In this document: piece by piece, positions 1 to 8,172 of the stretch
Layout: every line of letters starts with the position of its first letter
Numbering within the stretch: the first letter of the stretch is position 1
Assembly: GCA_963725425.1 (NCBI GenBank)
Contig: CAVRYJ010000042.1
Location: 124,001-188,000, forward strand
Source: Clostridium_I sp963725425
GTDB taxonomy: Bacteria; Bacillota; Clostridia; Clostridiales; Clostridiaceae
Reading direction: 5' to 3'
Length of the DNA stretch: 64,000 nucleotides
The notes under the pieces: model-generated
What the model saw: the letters and a program-made list of their open reading frames with translations, nothing else
Told to the model about the DNA's origin: nothing
Database searches by the model: none
Made by a program: the position numbers and the translations under genes

Positions 1-709
1 CTTTGTAGTTGGGAAAAGTTGTTTTCTATAAACAAAACCAGCCTTAAGAAACTTATTGAGTATCATCTTATTAATTGGAATATTATCCAACATCCATTGA
101 TGGTTTATATTATCAAAACAACCCTTGATGTCTCCCTCTAGAATCCACTGGCCACTCCTTCTTGATGATAGCATTGTAAAAATTTGCTCCATTGCATCCG
201 CACAGCTCCTATATTTTCTAAAACCAAAGCTACGCTTATCACCAATAGTCTCTGCTATTGGTTGCAGTGCATACAAAAATAGTGTCTGCATTGCTCTATC
301 ATTCATAGTAGGAATACTCAGTGGTCTCAGTTTTCCATTTTCCTTCTTGATATGAACCCGCCTTGTCGGCATTGGCTTATAGCCTTTTTTTTACCTTCAA
401 GTCGATAACTGCCTGATATTTTTGCATATTTGTTGTCCAAAGTACCTTATCCATTCCAGCGGTTTTCCCACCTTTGTTTCTAATCACTTTTTTTACCGCC
501 AAAGCCTTCGCATAAAAGGAATGTGTTATGAGATACTGAAGCCTTTTTACAAGATTCCATTTTCTCATTTCTACTGCCTTTACTATCCGGAGTTGAAGTC
601 TATTAACATATTCTTCAGCTATTTTCCAGTCGATTGACTGCCATTTCATCTCATCAGAACTGTCTGAACGATTCTCACATTTCGTGCCATTGAATCCTTG
701 TTCATCCAT
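1..709 (-). pseudogene. Group II intron reverse transcriptase/maturase (LtrA-type), frameshifted, 3' end outside window
   Basis: The 110-codon N-terminal part carries the RT-0/RT-1 region, including GKTAGMDKVLW. At 385-392 the run of eight A (minus strand) shifts the frame and gives a stop. With seven A the protein continues without interruption to the window edge as '..VKKGYKPMPTRRVHIKK..', then through RT blocks such as LEGDIKGCFDNINH, which holds the first catalytic Asp. The YADD block would lie beyond position 1. The protein would reverse-splice and copy its own intron. The one-base excess may be true inactivation or a homopolymer miscall. Confidence 0.85.
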
Positions 710-1264
710 AGTAATTCATCCCTTTCCTGTAATAGAATACGTGCCGAAGTCAGCTATCTTTCAATTGGAACAAATCTTGAATTCCTATACTCTATATTAC
801 ATAGAGCCATTCGCTTTTTCGGCATCCTTTACCCTCTAGTCATTGTACATTTCTCACGATTTGCCTACCATTTTACAGGAGACCATAGGGCTTAACCTTG
901 TCCAGCTATCTGAATAGTTATGATTCACTTAGGATGTACCAATAAACCGATAGGATCGAGCTTTACCTCTGTCATCTTATTACCGTACGTGAACAATTAC
1001 GGCAATCATCCTATATTCCCTTTTGGGTAAGGCGTATCATCTACCTTTCGCCTTTTCTACTTGACGATTCTACAATACTTCACTTGCGTTATCCATATGA
1101 ATCTTTTCCTAGTTGCAGTGGTGGTTGTAGATACCATACTTGCCCCGTTGTCCCAGTTTGCTTAGAACCTGCAAATTACTTTAAACGCACCAACTGGTAG
1201 GAATACCCCAAGATGATCGGGAAATACTTTTAGCATAATTCAGACAACCCCTCTAAGGTCGCAC
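1..1264 (-). mobile_element. Group II intron, 5' part, inserted in IS200/IS605 tnpA
   Basis: The minus strand from 1264 downward begins GTGCGACC, a good group II intron 5' end, and the next bases can fold back (GCGACC with GGTTGT) as a first hairpin. The boundary is supported independently: the IS200 TnpA reading frame is clean up to '..YYVD' and stops making sense exactly there. About 550 nt of structured, non-coding RNA (domains I-IV) precede the reverse transcriptase reading frame at 709. The 3' half, with domains V and VI, lies outside the window. The EBS/IBS pairing was not established. Confidence 0.8.
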
Positions 1265-1599
1265 ATCCACATAATAACCTCTACACCAAAATTGTCTATT
1301 TCCATACTTATACTTCAAGTTTGCATGTCTATCAAATATCATTAGCGAACTCTTACCTTTCAGATATCCCATAAATTGTGCAACACTTAACTTCGGTGGT
1401 ATACTCACTAGCATATGTATGTGATCTGGACATGCATTTGCTTCTATTATTTCTACGCCTTTATACTCACATAATTTCCTTAGTATTTGCCCTATATCAA
1501 CCTTTATTTTCCCATATATTATCTGCCTTCGATACTTGGGTGCAAACACAATATGGTATTTGCAATTCCATTTACTGCAACTGAACTCTGAATGTCCAT
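1265..1599 (-). pseudogene. IS200/IS605-family TnpA (Y1 HUH transposase), interrupted
   Basis: Residues read KWNCKYHIVFAPKYRRQ, then ACPDHIHMLVSIPP with the HxH (HUH) motif, then FWCRGYYVD, all typical of the roughly 150-aa single-strand transposase TnpA. The gene is broken twice. Between the likely start ATG at 1599 (after an AAAGGAGG ribosome site) and the KWN motif one base is missing, so the frame is lost after about eight codons. At 1264 a group II intron interrupts the gene just after YYVD, and the C-terminal part with the catalytic Tyr lies outside the window. It cannot make active protein as it stands. Confidence 0.85.
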
Positions 1600-1698
1600 T
1601 TGGATAACCTCCTTTGCCTTTAAAATTGGTTGGCGAACCTAATTTTATATTAGCAAAGGGGGTTCTTTTTTTCCACTCATAGCTATAAGCTTTTTAGA

Positions 1699-1719
1699 AC
1701 CACAGGTAAAACCTGTGGT
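1699..1719 (+). repeat. Subterminal hairpin of the IS200/IS605 element
   Basis: A perfect 9-bp stem (ACCACAGGT / ACCTGTGGT) with an AAA loop sits about 100 bp upstream of the tnpA start. IS200/IS605 elements lack inverted repeats and instead use short hairpins near each end that TnpA binds. The position and size fit that role, and the other end is not visible. Confidence 0.6.
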
Positions 1720-1907
1720 ATTCAAAACACAATAAAACAATACATTCAAATGCATAATAAGAAAAACACTTTATTCAAATTCACTGTAAGCCTTTATATA
1801 TCAATGCTTTATGATGTTATGTCCAATGTAGCCTTTTATACAAAAGGTTACATTGGAACATAAAAATTTAAAACTTTAAGTTTAGAAAGATGCTACCCCA
1901 ATAATAG

Positions 1908-2576
1908 TTATTTGCCAATAAAAGTAGCCATTCCATTATTTCCACTGTAAGGAGGTGCTCCTTTAACTGTTACATAACAAATTATTACCTTATATTGTGC
2001 TCCAGAAGTAATATCCTGATTGAAAGTTAATATAAATGTTCTTGTTGAACCATTTGCTGATTTTATATTAACCATTTTCCTCGTAAGTGAATTTCTAGAA
2101 TTTACTTTATCATTTCTACCAAGAGTAGCTATACCTTCTGGTCTAACATTCATTGTATCTTGTATCCAGTAATTAGTTGGCTTCATTCCTAGCATCACAT
2201 CAACATCTCTATCATAGCAAATTTGAATTTGATTAGGTGAGATCTGCTGCGATTTTACTAACATTGGAATAGGAAACTGCATATCCATCATTGGGTTCAT
2301 GCCTTGCATATCCATCATTGGGTTCATGCCTTGCATATCCATCATTGGGTCCATGCTTTGCATATCCATCATTGGGTCCATGCTTTGCATATTCATCATT
2401 GGACACATGCTTTGCATATTCATCATTGGACACATGCCTTTCATATTCATCATTGGACACATACCCTGCATATTCATCATTGGGCACATACATTGCATAC
2501 CCATCATATTTTGCTTTCCATACATATAACCCACTTGTGCCATACCTTGCTTTGAATTTTTTGAATAAGGTTCCAT
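1908..2576 (-). CDS. Met-rich tandem-repeat protein with C-terminal beta-type domain
   Basis: This protein of about 222 aa is of unknown function. Residues 28-100 are roughly eight 9-residue repeats of the type MCPMMNMQG; towards the C-terminus the Cys is replaced by Asp and then Asn (MDPMMDMQS, MNPMMDMQG). The remaining 120 residues look like a compact beta domain, rich in alternating hydrophobic and polar residues and ending NGMATFIGK. There is no signal peptide or membrane segment. I chose the ATG at 2576 because GAGGT precedes it by seven bases; an out-of-frame ATG also lies nearby. Dense Met with Cys suggests Cu(I) or other soft-metal binding, or a spore-surface role, but both are inference. 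It sits alone between an IS200 remnant and conjugation debris. Confidence 0.8.
   Translation of the reverse strand: MEPYSKNSKQGMAQVGYMYGKQNMMGMQCMCPMMNMQGMCPMMNMKGMCPMMNMQSMCPMMNMQSMDPMMDMQSMDPMMDMQGMNPMMDMQGMNPMMDMQFPIPMLVKSQQISPNQIQICYDRDVDVMLGMKPTNYWIQDTMNVRPEGIATLGRNDKVNSRNSLTRKMVNIKSANGSTRTFILTFNQDITSGAQYKVIICYVTVKGAPPYSGNNGMATFIGK
2291..2506. repeat. 27-bp tandem repeat array, about 8 units
   Basis: Eight units of 27 bp, each starting TTGGG or TTGGA and ending CATCA, encode the 9-residue Met-rich repeats on the minus strand. Units drift gradually from one end to the other, as expected from unequal crossing-over or slippage. All six frames are open here, which creates several spurious plus-strand reading frames. 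Confidence 0.95.
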
Positions 2577-2742
2577 CAATCATACCTCACTAATAATTTT
2601 TATCTACTTTAATATGATATGAGATAATCTAATAGGTGTGCGGGCATCTTTTAGCGAAAAATATACTCTAAGCTCTAGACTATTGGATAAAATCACAGTG
2701 CAACTTGATTTCAAACGGTGCGACCTTTTTCCAAAAGGACAT

Positions 2743-3095
2743 TTAGAACGGTATTACGCCATCATCTATTGGCGTAATATCCACACCAATAGATGATTTG
2801 TTTGTATCTCTAATTTGATCAGATTTATTTTTATCACCATCTGTAGATAATTTATTTCCAAATTCAAGGAATTGAACTTCTTCAGCAACAACTTCCGTTA
2901 CATATCTTCTTGTGCCATCTTTAGCATCATATGTTCTTGTTTGTATCCTTCCACTAATACCTATAAGTTTTCCTTTAGTCATGTAGTTGGCTGTTGATTC
3001 GGCTTGTTTCCCCCAAACTACTATGGGAACAAAGTCTGCTTCTCTCTTACCATCTTTATTGGGAAGTCTTCTATTAATGTAGAAATTTGAAGTAC
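2743..3095 (-). pseudogene. ssb (single-stranded DNA-binding protein) 3' part, fused to a conjugation gene
   Basis: From about NRRLPNKDG onward the frame is ordinary SSB: READFVPIVVWGKQAE, the OB-fold strand with GRIQTRTYD, YVTEVVAEEVQF, and an acidic tail ending DDGVIPF, like the DDDIPF tip that recruits partner proteins. The first 30-35 residues of a normal SSB are missing. The bases upstream belong instead to the VirB6/TrbL-like gene read in another frame, so the gene looks like the right-hand side of an internal deletion. SSB paralogues of this kind are common on conjugative elements. A chimeric protein starting at 3186 is formally open but unlikely to fold. Confidence 0.75.
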
Positions 3096-3694
3096 ATTTG
3101 TTACTGCTAAGGCTACGGTCTGCCTGCTCCAATCTAAAATACCTTCTGTGTTTCCTGAAGGCAATCCAAATATATATAAATATCAAACATTATCTGAATC
3201 ATATACATTCCACTTCGTTTAAGTGCTTGAAATAATATAATGAACCACAATCCTAAAGTAACAATTACTAATAGTATTTCCCATAATACGGAGTATTGTG
3301 CTAATCCACTCGTTAGCGATGAAATTATAGTAGTAATATCTTTATCCGTTATAGGAGAAATCCCACTTATAGTAGCTGTAATTGTATTTGCAAGAGTAAA
3401 TATAAAAATAGCTCCATCTTTAATAAATGAAACTGCTATTATACCTTTAAATATATTCATAAAAATATTTTCTAGTGGTATATCATTCCCTTCTATCCGC
3501 TCAATACAAAAATTTGCTATTCCAAACAATATTCCTACAGCTAATATTATCCATCTTAACAGTTGAAAAAAATCCAGCAAATTTATTACTACATCTTGAC
3601 TAAATATATCTAATGACAATGCTGAAATATTTGTTAGTACCTTTGCAGCTCCATCAAAAATCATATTTAATATTTGTGTGAATAAAAACTTCAT
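3075..3694 (-). pseudogene. VirB6/TrbL-like conjugative transfer membrane protein, frameshifted and 3' truncated
   Basis: The first 175 residues contain several membrane segments (DFFQLLRWIILAVGILFGIANF, KDGAIFIFTLANTITATISG, WEILLVIVTLGLWFIILFQA) and the signature '..LKRSGMYMIQI', typical of the VirB6-like channel subunit of Gram-positive conjugative elements. Near 3170, in a TATATATA tract, the frame shifts; in the shifted frame the family sequence resumes as IFGLPSGNTEGILDW and runs to about LQISTL. There it meets the ssb fragment at about 3075-3095. The gene is therefore broken twice, by a small indel and by a deletion joining it to ssb. Start ATG at 3694 follows a GAAGGTGG ribosome site. 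Confidence 0.75.
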
Positions 3695-3709
3695 TTTTCC
3701 ACCTTCTTT

Positions 3710-4066
3710 TTATGATATTAACTGCCATCCCCATGTTGGGAATATTGCTACAAGTGTTATTCCAATAACAAGTCCAATCACCCATCCAAGTTCAACCTCT
3801 CTACCTTTTCTATAAGACATAACAGCTTTAAATATTGCAAAAACAGTTGCTGCTACAAGTAATACTAGCAGTACTGGTACTACTGTTCCATTTACTATTG
3901 GTTTAACTTGATTTATTACATCATCTTTTGCTGCACTTAATGCACCATTGGCATCTGCAAAAGCAGGTGTTACCTGCATTTGTAGCATTGTAACTACTCC
4001 TATAATCCCCACCATAACTTTTTTACTGTGCATTTTTATTTTTTCTTTTAACTTCATTATTTTCAT
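3710..4066 (-). CDS. Small conjugation-associated membrane protein
   Basis: This 118-aa protein has a signal-like N-terminus (basic KLKEKIKMHSKK, hydrophobic VMVGIIGVVTMLQMQ, then PAFADA) and two later membrane segments, VVPVLLVLLVAATVFAIFKAVM and WVIGLVIGITLVAIFP. This architecture is that of the small pilin-like or Maff2/DUF3852-type membrane proteins encoded just before VirB6-like genes in clostridial conjugative elements. Its start ATGA overlaps the stop of the upstream DnaD-type remnant and the VirB6-like gene follows after 15 bp, so the three were one transcription unit. The reading frame is intact, but its partners are not. Confidence 0.7.
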   Translation of the reverse strand: MKIMKLKEKIKMHSKKVMVGIIGVVTMLQMQVTPAFADANGALSAAKDDVINQVKPIVNGTVVPVLLVLLVAATVFAIFKAVMSYRKGREVELGWVIGLVIGITLVAIFPTWGWQLIS

Positions 4067-4257
4067 CTCCTAGTTATATCTAATGTACTAACTCGTACAC
4101 CGAATGATTTTACTGATTTTACTTCAGTTGTTTTAAGCCCCCGTTTCTCCCAATCTTTTAAAGTCTTGAATATATAACCTAATTTTTTAGCATTATTTAT
4201 AATGGCCACATCTATAGCTTTCATTACAAGTTCCTTATTTGTTTCTTTCTCCAGGTG
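4063..4257 (-). pseudogene. DnaD-domain replication protein, C-terminal fragment
   Basis: An open stretch of about 64 codons on the minus strand, bounded upstream by an in-frame stop at 4258-4260, reads KAIDVAIINNAKKLGYIFK and then KDWEKRGLKT. This is the helix pair characteristic of the DnaD C-terminal domain (family pattern '..A...NN.....YI...L.dW...G..T'). No start codon or N-terminal domain is present, so it is a 5'-truncated remnant of a plasmid- or ICE-type replication initiator. Its TGA overlaps the ATG of the next gene. Confidence 0.7.
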
Positions 4258-4287
4258 TTATAGGTCAAGAATGATTTCAGTAAATAC

Positions 4288-4431
4288 TGATTTTTAGTCA
4301 TTAAAAATCACAGGAATAAAAAAAGCAAAAAGCACATTTGGTAGTGTATACCATTTGTGCTTTTTGTCTAGGCTTTAAGTACGTGTAAAAAACCTATAAA
4401 CATCATAATACAAATCAATAAGGAAATCAAT
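4288..4431 (+). repeat. Dispersed repeat copy 1 (near-identical copy at 41836-41969)
   Basis: About 140 bp beginning TGATTTTTAGTCATTAAAAA and ending near ATAATACAAATCAATAAGG match the copy at 41836-41969 with few differences. It contains an imperfect hairpin with arms AGCACATTTGGTA and TACCATTTGTGCT. Here it ends inside the open frame leading into the gene at 4510. It may be one end of a transposon or a MITE. Confidence 0.85.
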
Positions 4432-4509
4432 ACCAATATTAATGATTATTGTAATTATGTTGATAAGGTTTTTGTTCGGAAGAACCTTGGTATTCCTAAG
4501 TCAGATAAA

Positions 4510-5025
4510 TTGAAGAAGAATGGTACTTTTAAAAGAGGATTATTCTTTCTGTTGGACGGTGTCATAAGATACAAGAAAATAAAAATCCAGACAATGCTTT
4601 GGAGAAAAAGCAATGGAGAAAGGTTTTATATCAGCTTATTTCCTTCAAATATTATTAAATATAACAAAGTTGATACCGGACTAATTGAATTTATCAGTAA
4701 TAACGTGAAAGAAGGTGAGTATGTTTTTCAATACGCAGATGACTCAGCAGATACTATTGATTGTGAAGATATTCTAATACGTTCTTGTTCTAATGTAGAA
4801 AGAAGTTGCATGAGTAGGAGCCTATCGGCTTTACTGAACAGTAGGTTCACAGAAATCCTAAATAATAATATTGAAGTTATTAGCTTTTCAGATTATTTAA
4901 AAATAAAACTAAAGTTTAAACAAATCTATCTACTAATTAAGACAGCTTCAATTTGTTCTGAGTACGGAGTGCTCCTAGATGCGAGTCTATCTTCACTAAA
5001 CCTAATTTTCAAATTTTTACGATAA
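4510..5025 (+). CDS. Unknown protein, possibly DUF6431-like transposon accessory protein
   Basis: This protein of about 171 aa shows a general resemblance to DUF6431-type proteins found beside transposases (pattern 'G.FKR.L....I..KKIKIQ......LFPS.IIKYN..D..LIEFI'), but the zinc-binding Cys pairs I would expect are absent. I am not certain of the family. The frame stays open upstream to about 4374, into the dispersed repeat, with no ATG or GTG; TTG at 4510 is the first usable start and has no clear ribosome site. It therefore looks 5'-truncated. It lies 240 bp upstream of the TnsB-like gene, on the same strand. Confidence 0.45.
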   Translation: MKKNGTFKRGLFFLLDGVIRYKKIKIQTMLWRKSNGERFYISLFPSNIIKYNKVDTGLIEFISNNVKEGEYVFQYADDSADTIDCEDILIRSCSNVERSCMSRSLSALLNSRFTEILNNNIEVISFSDYLKIKLKFKQIYLLIKTASICSEYGVLLDASLSSLNLIFKFLR

Positions 5026-5264
5026 TTTCCACGAGATATATATTGTCCACTTTTTTATTTTAGTGCGAATTACCCATAATTCGAATTTATCATACAATAT
5101 TCGTTTTATTTTTTTCCTTCCTTTGTCATTCTAATTTTATCAAATATTATCCAACTGTTTCTTAGTTTGATATTCCTAAAAAAAGCAAGAAATTCTGAAT
5201 TTACAGGACAAGCTCCCATATTTTATGATTGATGCATCAAAGTTAATAGGAGGTGCTTTTTATA

Positions 5265-6980
5265 ATGGTTGGAAATATTAAAGACGAGGATGCAATTGCT
5301 TTTTTTAAGTTACAAGTAATTACACCCATGCTTGAAGCAAACAAAGGTTTTGTAGACAAAACAGCTAAAAAACTTTCGCATCAACAGTTTAATGATGTAG
5401 TAAACAAAAAAATAATAACTTACTCATACAGAACTCTATACAAATTTTACTCATCCTACAAAAAATTTGGATTCGATGGATTAAAACCTAAAATTAAATC
5501 AAGTAAAGGTACACATCCAGCTATACCACAGGAGCTTATTGATGAAATAATGAAACTTAAAGAAGAACTTCCAACAAGGTCTGCATTAAAAATTATTGTA
5601 ATGCTGGAACTTGCTAAGAAAATTGAAAAAGGCTTTTTGAAACTCCGTACAGTAAATAGACTATTAAACAATTATGGTTATACCAGAAAAAATCTCACTA
5701 AGGATCATAGAGTATATATAAAACATGAAAAAGAGTGTATCAATAAAATGTGGCAAAGTGATATTATGGAAGCCTGTTATTTAACGGATAAGAACGGCGA
5801 AAGCCGGCTAGTTTATCTCATAGGCTTTATTGATGATCACAGTAGGCGTATATTACACTGTCAATTCTATTTTGACGCTACGCTAACAAGACTTGAAGAT
5901 TGTCTCCAAAAGGCCGTTATTAAATTTGGTTCTCCAAAAAGTTTGTATGTCGATAATGGAAAAGTATATATCTCAGCACAATTTAAAATAATATGTGCAA
6001 AGCTAGGTATAACTTTAAAATATGCAACTCCATACCATCCATCTGGGAAAGGGAAAATAGAAAAATATTGGAGATATGTTCAAAGTTCTTTTATGTCTGA
6101 GATTAGAAAAAATAAAATTTCAAATATAATAGAATTAAATGACATGCTACAAGCGTGGCTTAAATATGAGTATCACGAAAAGCTTCATAACGGTATTGGG
6201 ATGACACCTATTGAAAAATGGAATAAATCTTTGACTGAAGGTACCAAATTGAGATACTTATCGCCTGTTCAACTTAATGAAATTTTCATGCATTGTTCTG
6301 AAAGAAGTGTATCTAAATATGGTGTAATATCCTTTAATGGTAATACCTATGAAGCCGACGCATCCTTAGTTATGAAGAAAATCGAAATACGATATAATCC
6401 ATTCCATCTTGAAATTCTTCATACCTATTATAATGACAAGTATTATGGCGTTGCTAAAATAATTGACCTCAATAATACAAAACATAAAAGTGTCAGACCT
6501 TTAGAAGAAGATCCACAAGTGGAATCAGATATAGCTAAAGAATATCTTGAGAATATAAAAAGTAACTATCAAGAATATCTTAAAAGTCAGGTTGCACAGC
6601 ACATCTCTAAATATAATACCCAAGATGCTTCGCATATAAGCCAAGGAAAAGCTCCTAAAAATAAAGATACAGGAATATTTAGAGCGCCAAAAGATAAAGA
6701 AATTGTAATTGATAAAGGTGAGTTTATTTCCATAGTTGTTGATAAACTTTCAATAGACAATATAACATTTACGGAAAAAAGCAAACTTTATGATCTTTGG
6801 AAAACATTCAAAGAATTTAACAAGGATATTTTAATATCAATACTTGATGATATTAAAGAGAAATCCCCAGACTTTAATCGCAATTTCCTATACTATCTCT
6901 CCGAGATAAAAAAGCAATATGAACAACAAATCAATTCTATAACTGAAGCCGGAGGCGCTAAATATGAGTGCAATAAATAG
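5265..6980 (+). CDS. Mu/TnsB/TniA-type DDE transposase (integrase)
   Basis: This protein of about 571 aa has an N-terminal helix-turn-helix region (about residues 25-75, TYSYRTLYKFYSSYKKFGFDG) and an rve catalytic core with D166 (MWQSDIMEA), D230 (LYVDNGKVY) and E266 (GKGKIEKYW). The second D and the E are 35 residues apart, as in retroviral integrases. A Mu-type C-terminal beta-barrel follows (about 320-400, VSKYGVISFNGNTYEAD), then a charged tail likely to contact the ATPase. It would cut and join transposon ends. Start ATG 5265 follows TAGGAGGTG; the longer frame starts inside that ribosome site. Its end overlaps the ATPase gene by 17 bp, which indicates translational coupling. All three catalytic residues are intact. 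Confidence 0.9.
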   Translation: MVGNIKDEDAIAFFKLQVITPMLEANKGFVDKTAKKLSHQQFNDVVNKKIITYSYRTLYKFYSSYKKFGFDGLKPKIKSSKGTHPAIPQELIDEIMKLKEELPTRSALKIIVMLELAKKIEKGFLKLRTVNRLLNNYGYTRKNLTKDHRVYIKHEKECINKMWQSDIMEACYLTDKNGESRLVYLIGFIDDHSRRILHCQFYFDATLTRLEDCLQKAVIKFGSPKSLYVDNGKVYISAQFKIICAKLGITLKYATPYHPSGKGKIEKYWRYVQSSFMSEIRKNKISNIIELNDMLQAWLKYEYHEKLHNGIGMTPIEKWNKSLTEGTKLRYLSPVQLNEIFMHCSERSVSKYGVISFNGNTYEADASLVMKKIEIRYNPFHLEILHTYYNDKYYGVAKIIDLNNTKHKSVRPLEEDPQVESDIAKEYLENIKSNYQEYLKSQVAQHISKYNTQDASHISQGKAPKNKDTGIFRAPKDKEIVIDKGEFISIVVDKLSIDNITFTEKSKLYDLWKTFKEFNKDILISILDDIKEKSPDFNRNFLYYLSEIKKQYEQQINSITEAGGAKYECNK

Positions 6981-7770
6981 TTCTATATGTCAAAATTTCA
7001 AATTAAGCTATATTCCTTTTTTAGAACGTTCAAAATCATATTTTAAATACGAACGGTTCAATGATAATATAGACCTTTTGTCTTCAGCTTTTATGTCAAG
7101 GCAAATTGTATGTATTACTGGTGCAGCTGGAACAGGAAAGAGCTCACTTATATTTTATGCAGTAAATGGTTTAGATCCATCACAGTTCAGAGTTGCAGGC
7201 ATAGAATTATCTAATCCAAATAAAAAAGCACTGTATAAAACTCTTGCAATAAAGGTTGGTTTAAAGCCGCCATATAATGCTGATGATATAAAACTTCAAC
7301 TTATAAATTTCTTTGACGAACAAAATGCGCTGGGCAAATTCAATACTATTATAATCGATGAAGCACACACACTTTCTATGCCAATTTTTGATGAATTAAG
7401 AAGTTTTTATGATGAGGGGAACAATTTTTCTCTTATTTTATCAGGTATGCCCTCTTTAAGAAATCAACTAAATATTGGTGTTAATCAACCTTTAAAACAG
7501 AGAATATTTCTTTTCCTCGATTGTGCGGGATTAAGTTTGAACGAAACAAAAGAATATATAAACAACCAGCTAACTCTTGCTGGGGCGAAAGTCCCAATAA
7601 TTGATGAGAAATGTTTCAATTTTATCCATAGTGTAACTTCTGGTGTACCAAGACGTATAAATCAACTCTGTTATGGTGGATTACTGTCCACTTTTAAAAT
7701 TAGAGAAACAATAATTTCAGAAGAAACTTTAAAAAAAGTACATGAAAAACTTAATTATCAAATTTCGTAG
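6964..7770 (+). CDS. TnsC/TniB/ExeA-type AAA+ ATPase
   Basis: This 268-aa protein has a Walker A GAAGTGKS at residues 53-60, a Walker B IIIDEAHTL around 129-137 and a sensor-1-like LILSGMP, followed by a helical lid (VPRRINQLCYGGLL, around 225-238). It matches the ExeA/TniB/TnsC family of DNA transposition ATPases, which bind target DNA and activate the DDE transposase. A GGAGGCG ribosome site lies in the end of the upstream gene, with which it overlaps by 17 bp, and the next gene follows 14 bp later. Compared with Tn7 TnsC (over 500 aa) it is short, nearer to TniB or IS21 IstB size. Confidence 0.88.
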   Translation: MSAINSSICQNFKLSYIPFLERSKSYFKYERFNDNIDLLSSAFMSRQIVCITGAAGTGKSSLIFYAVNGLDPSQFRVAGIELSNPNKKALYKTLAIKVGLKPPYNADDIKLQLINFFDEQNALGKFNTIIIDEAHTLSMPIFDELRSFYDEGNNFSLILSGMPSLRNQLNIGVNQPLKQRIFLFLDCAGLSLNETKEYINNQLTLAGAKVPIIDEKCFNFIHSVTSGVPRRINQLCYGGLLSTFKIRETIISEETLKKVHEKLNYQIS

Positions 7771-7784
7771 GAGGCTGAATAGAA

Positions 7785-8117
7785 ATGAATTTTGAATGTA
7801 GCATGAAAACTGATAATGGCATAGAAGAGTGGTCTGGTTTGATTGTTAACTTAATAAATCATGGAAGTCATTATGAGATGAGAATAGAAAGTAGATCGGG
7901 GATAATGGTTATATTCGGAGAATCACGCCTTGGATATTTTGCTTGTATCCCTGATTTTGGAGCAGGATGTCATATTGTACACCCATCAGATCTTTTTTGG
8001 AATACTGAAAAATTAGTTAGTGTGCTTGGTGAAGTAGATGGAATAACTGTTGCTTGTGCGCTGAAAGCTATCGCACCTAAACTTAAAATGAGAAAAAAGA
8101 TACCTCATCCTTACTAA
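7785..8117 (+). CDS. Small DUF6618-like protein of the transposition module
   Basis: This 110-aa cytosolic protein is predicted to be mostly beta. From memory it resembles DUF6618: an N-terminal '..G.EEWSGLIVNLINHGSHYEMRIESRSG' stretch, a middle 'GYFACIPDFGAGC' and 'DLFWNTEKLVSVLGEVDGITVACALKAI'. No catalytic motif is visible. It follows the AAA+ ATPase gene by 14 bp with its own GGAGG site, so it is co-expressed and probably works with the transposase or in choosing targets, but that is inference from position. Confidence 0.65.
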   Translation: MNFECSMKTDNGIEEWSGLIVNLINHGSHYEMRIESRSGIMVIFGESRLGYFACIPDFGAGCHIVHPSDLFWNTEKLVSVLGEVDGITVACALKAIAPKLKMRKKIPHPY

Positions 8118-8123
8118 AACAGT

Positions 8124-8172
8124 AAAAATAATTATCACCATGATGCTTGTCTTCATGGTGATAATTATTTTT
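8124..8172. terminator. Bidirectional terminator between converging genes
   Basis: A perfect 20-bp stem (arms 8124-8143 and 8153-8172, starting AAAAATAATTATCACCATGA) has a 9-nt loop and A/T runs on both sides. It serves the plus-strand transposition module and the minus-strand gene ending at 8165, whose stop codon lies in the right arm. Confidence 0.9.

Larger units (their letters stand above)
4510..8117 (+). mobile_element. Candidate TnsB/TnsC-type transposition module
   Basis: Four same-strand genes form a unit: a DUF6431-like gene, a Mu/TnsB-type DDE integrase, a TnsC/TniB/ExeA-type ATPase and a small DUF6618-like gene. DDE integrase plus AAA+ partner is the core of Tn7-, Tn5053- and Mu-like transposition. 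I could not define terminal repeats: the dispersed repeat at 4288-4431 is a candidate left end, and the strong terminator at 8124-8172 marks the right edge of the genes only. Confidence 0.5.

Noticed and set aside
385..392. Programmed frameshift in the intron reverse transcriptase
   Set aside because: Group II RTs are not normally frameshifted; a run-length error or mutation is simpler.
698..895. Plus-strand 65-codon frame
   Set aside because: It lies in the structured non-coding 5' part of the group II intron.
2291..2593. Three overlapping plus-strand frames of 76-100 codons
   Set aside because: They are shadows of the 27-bp repeat array that encodes the Met-rich protein on the other strand.
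4510..5025. Calling this gene DUF6431 with confidence
   Set aside because: The expected Cys pairs are missing and the N-terminus is undefined, so only a tentative link is given.
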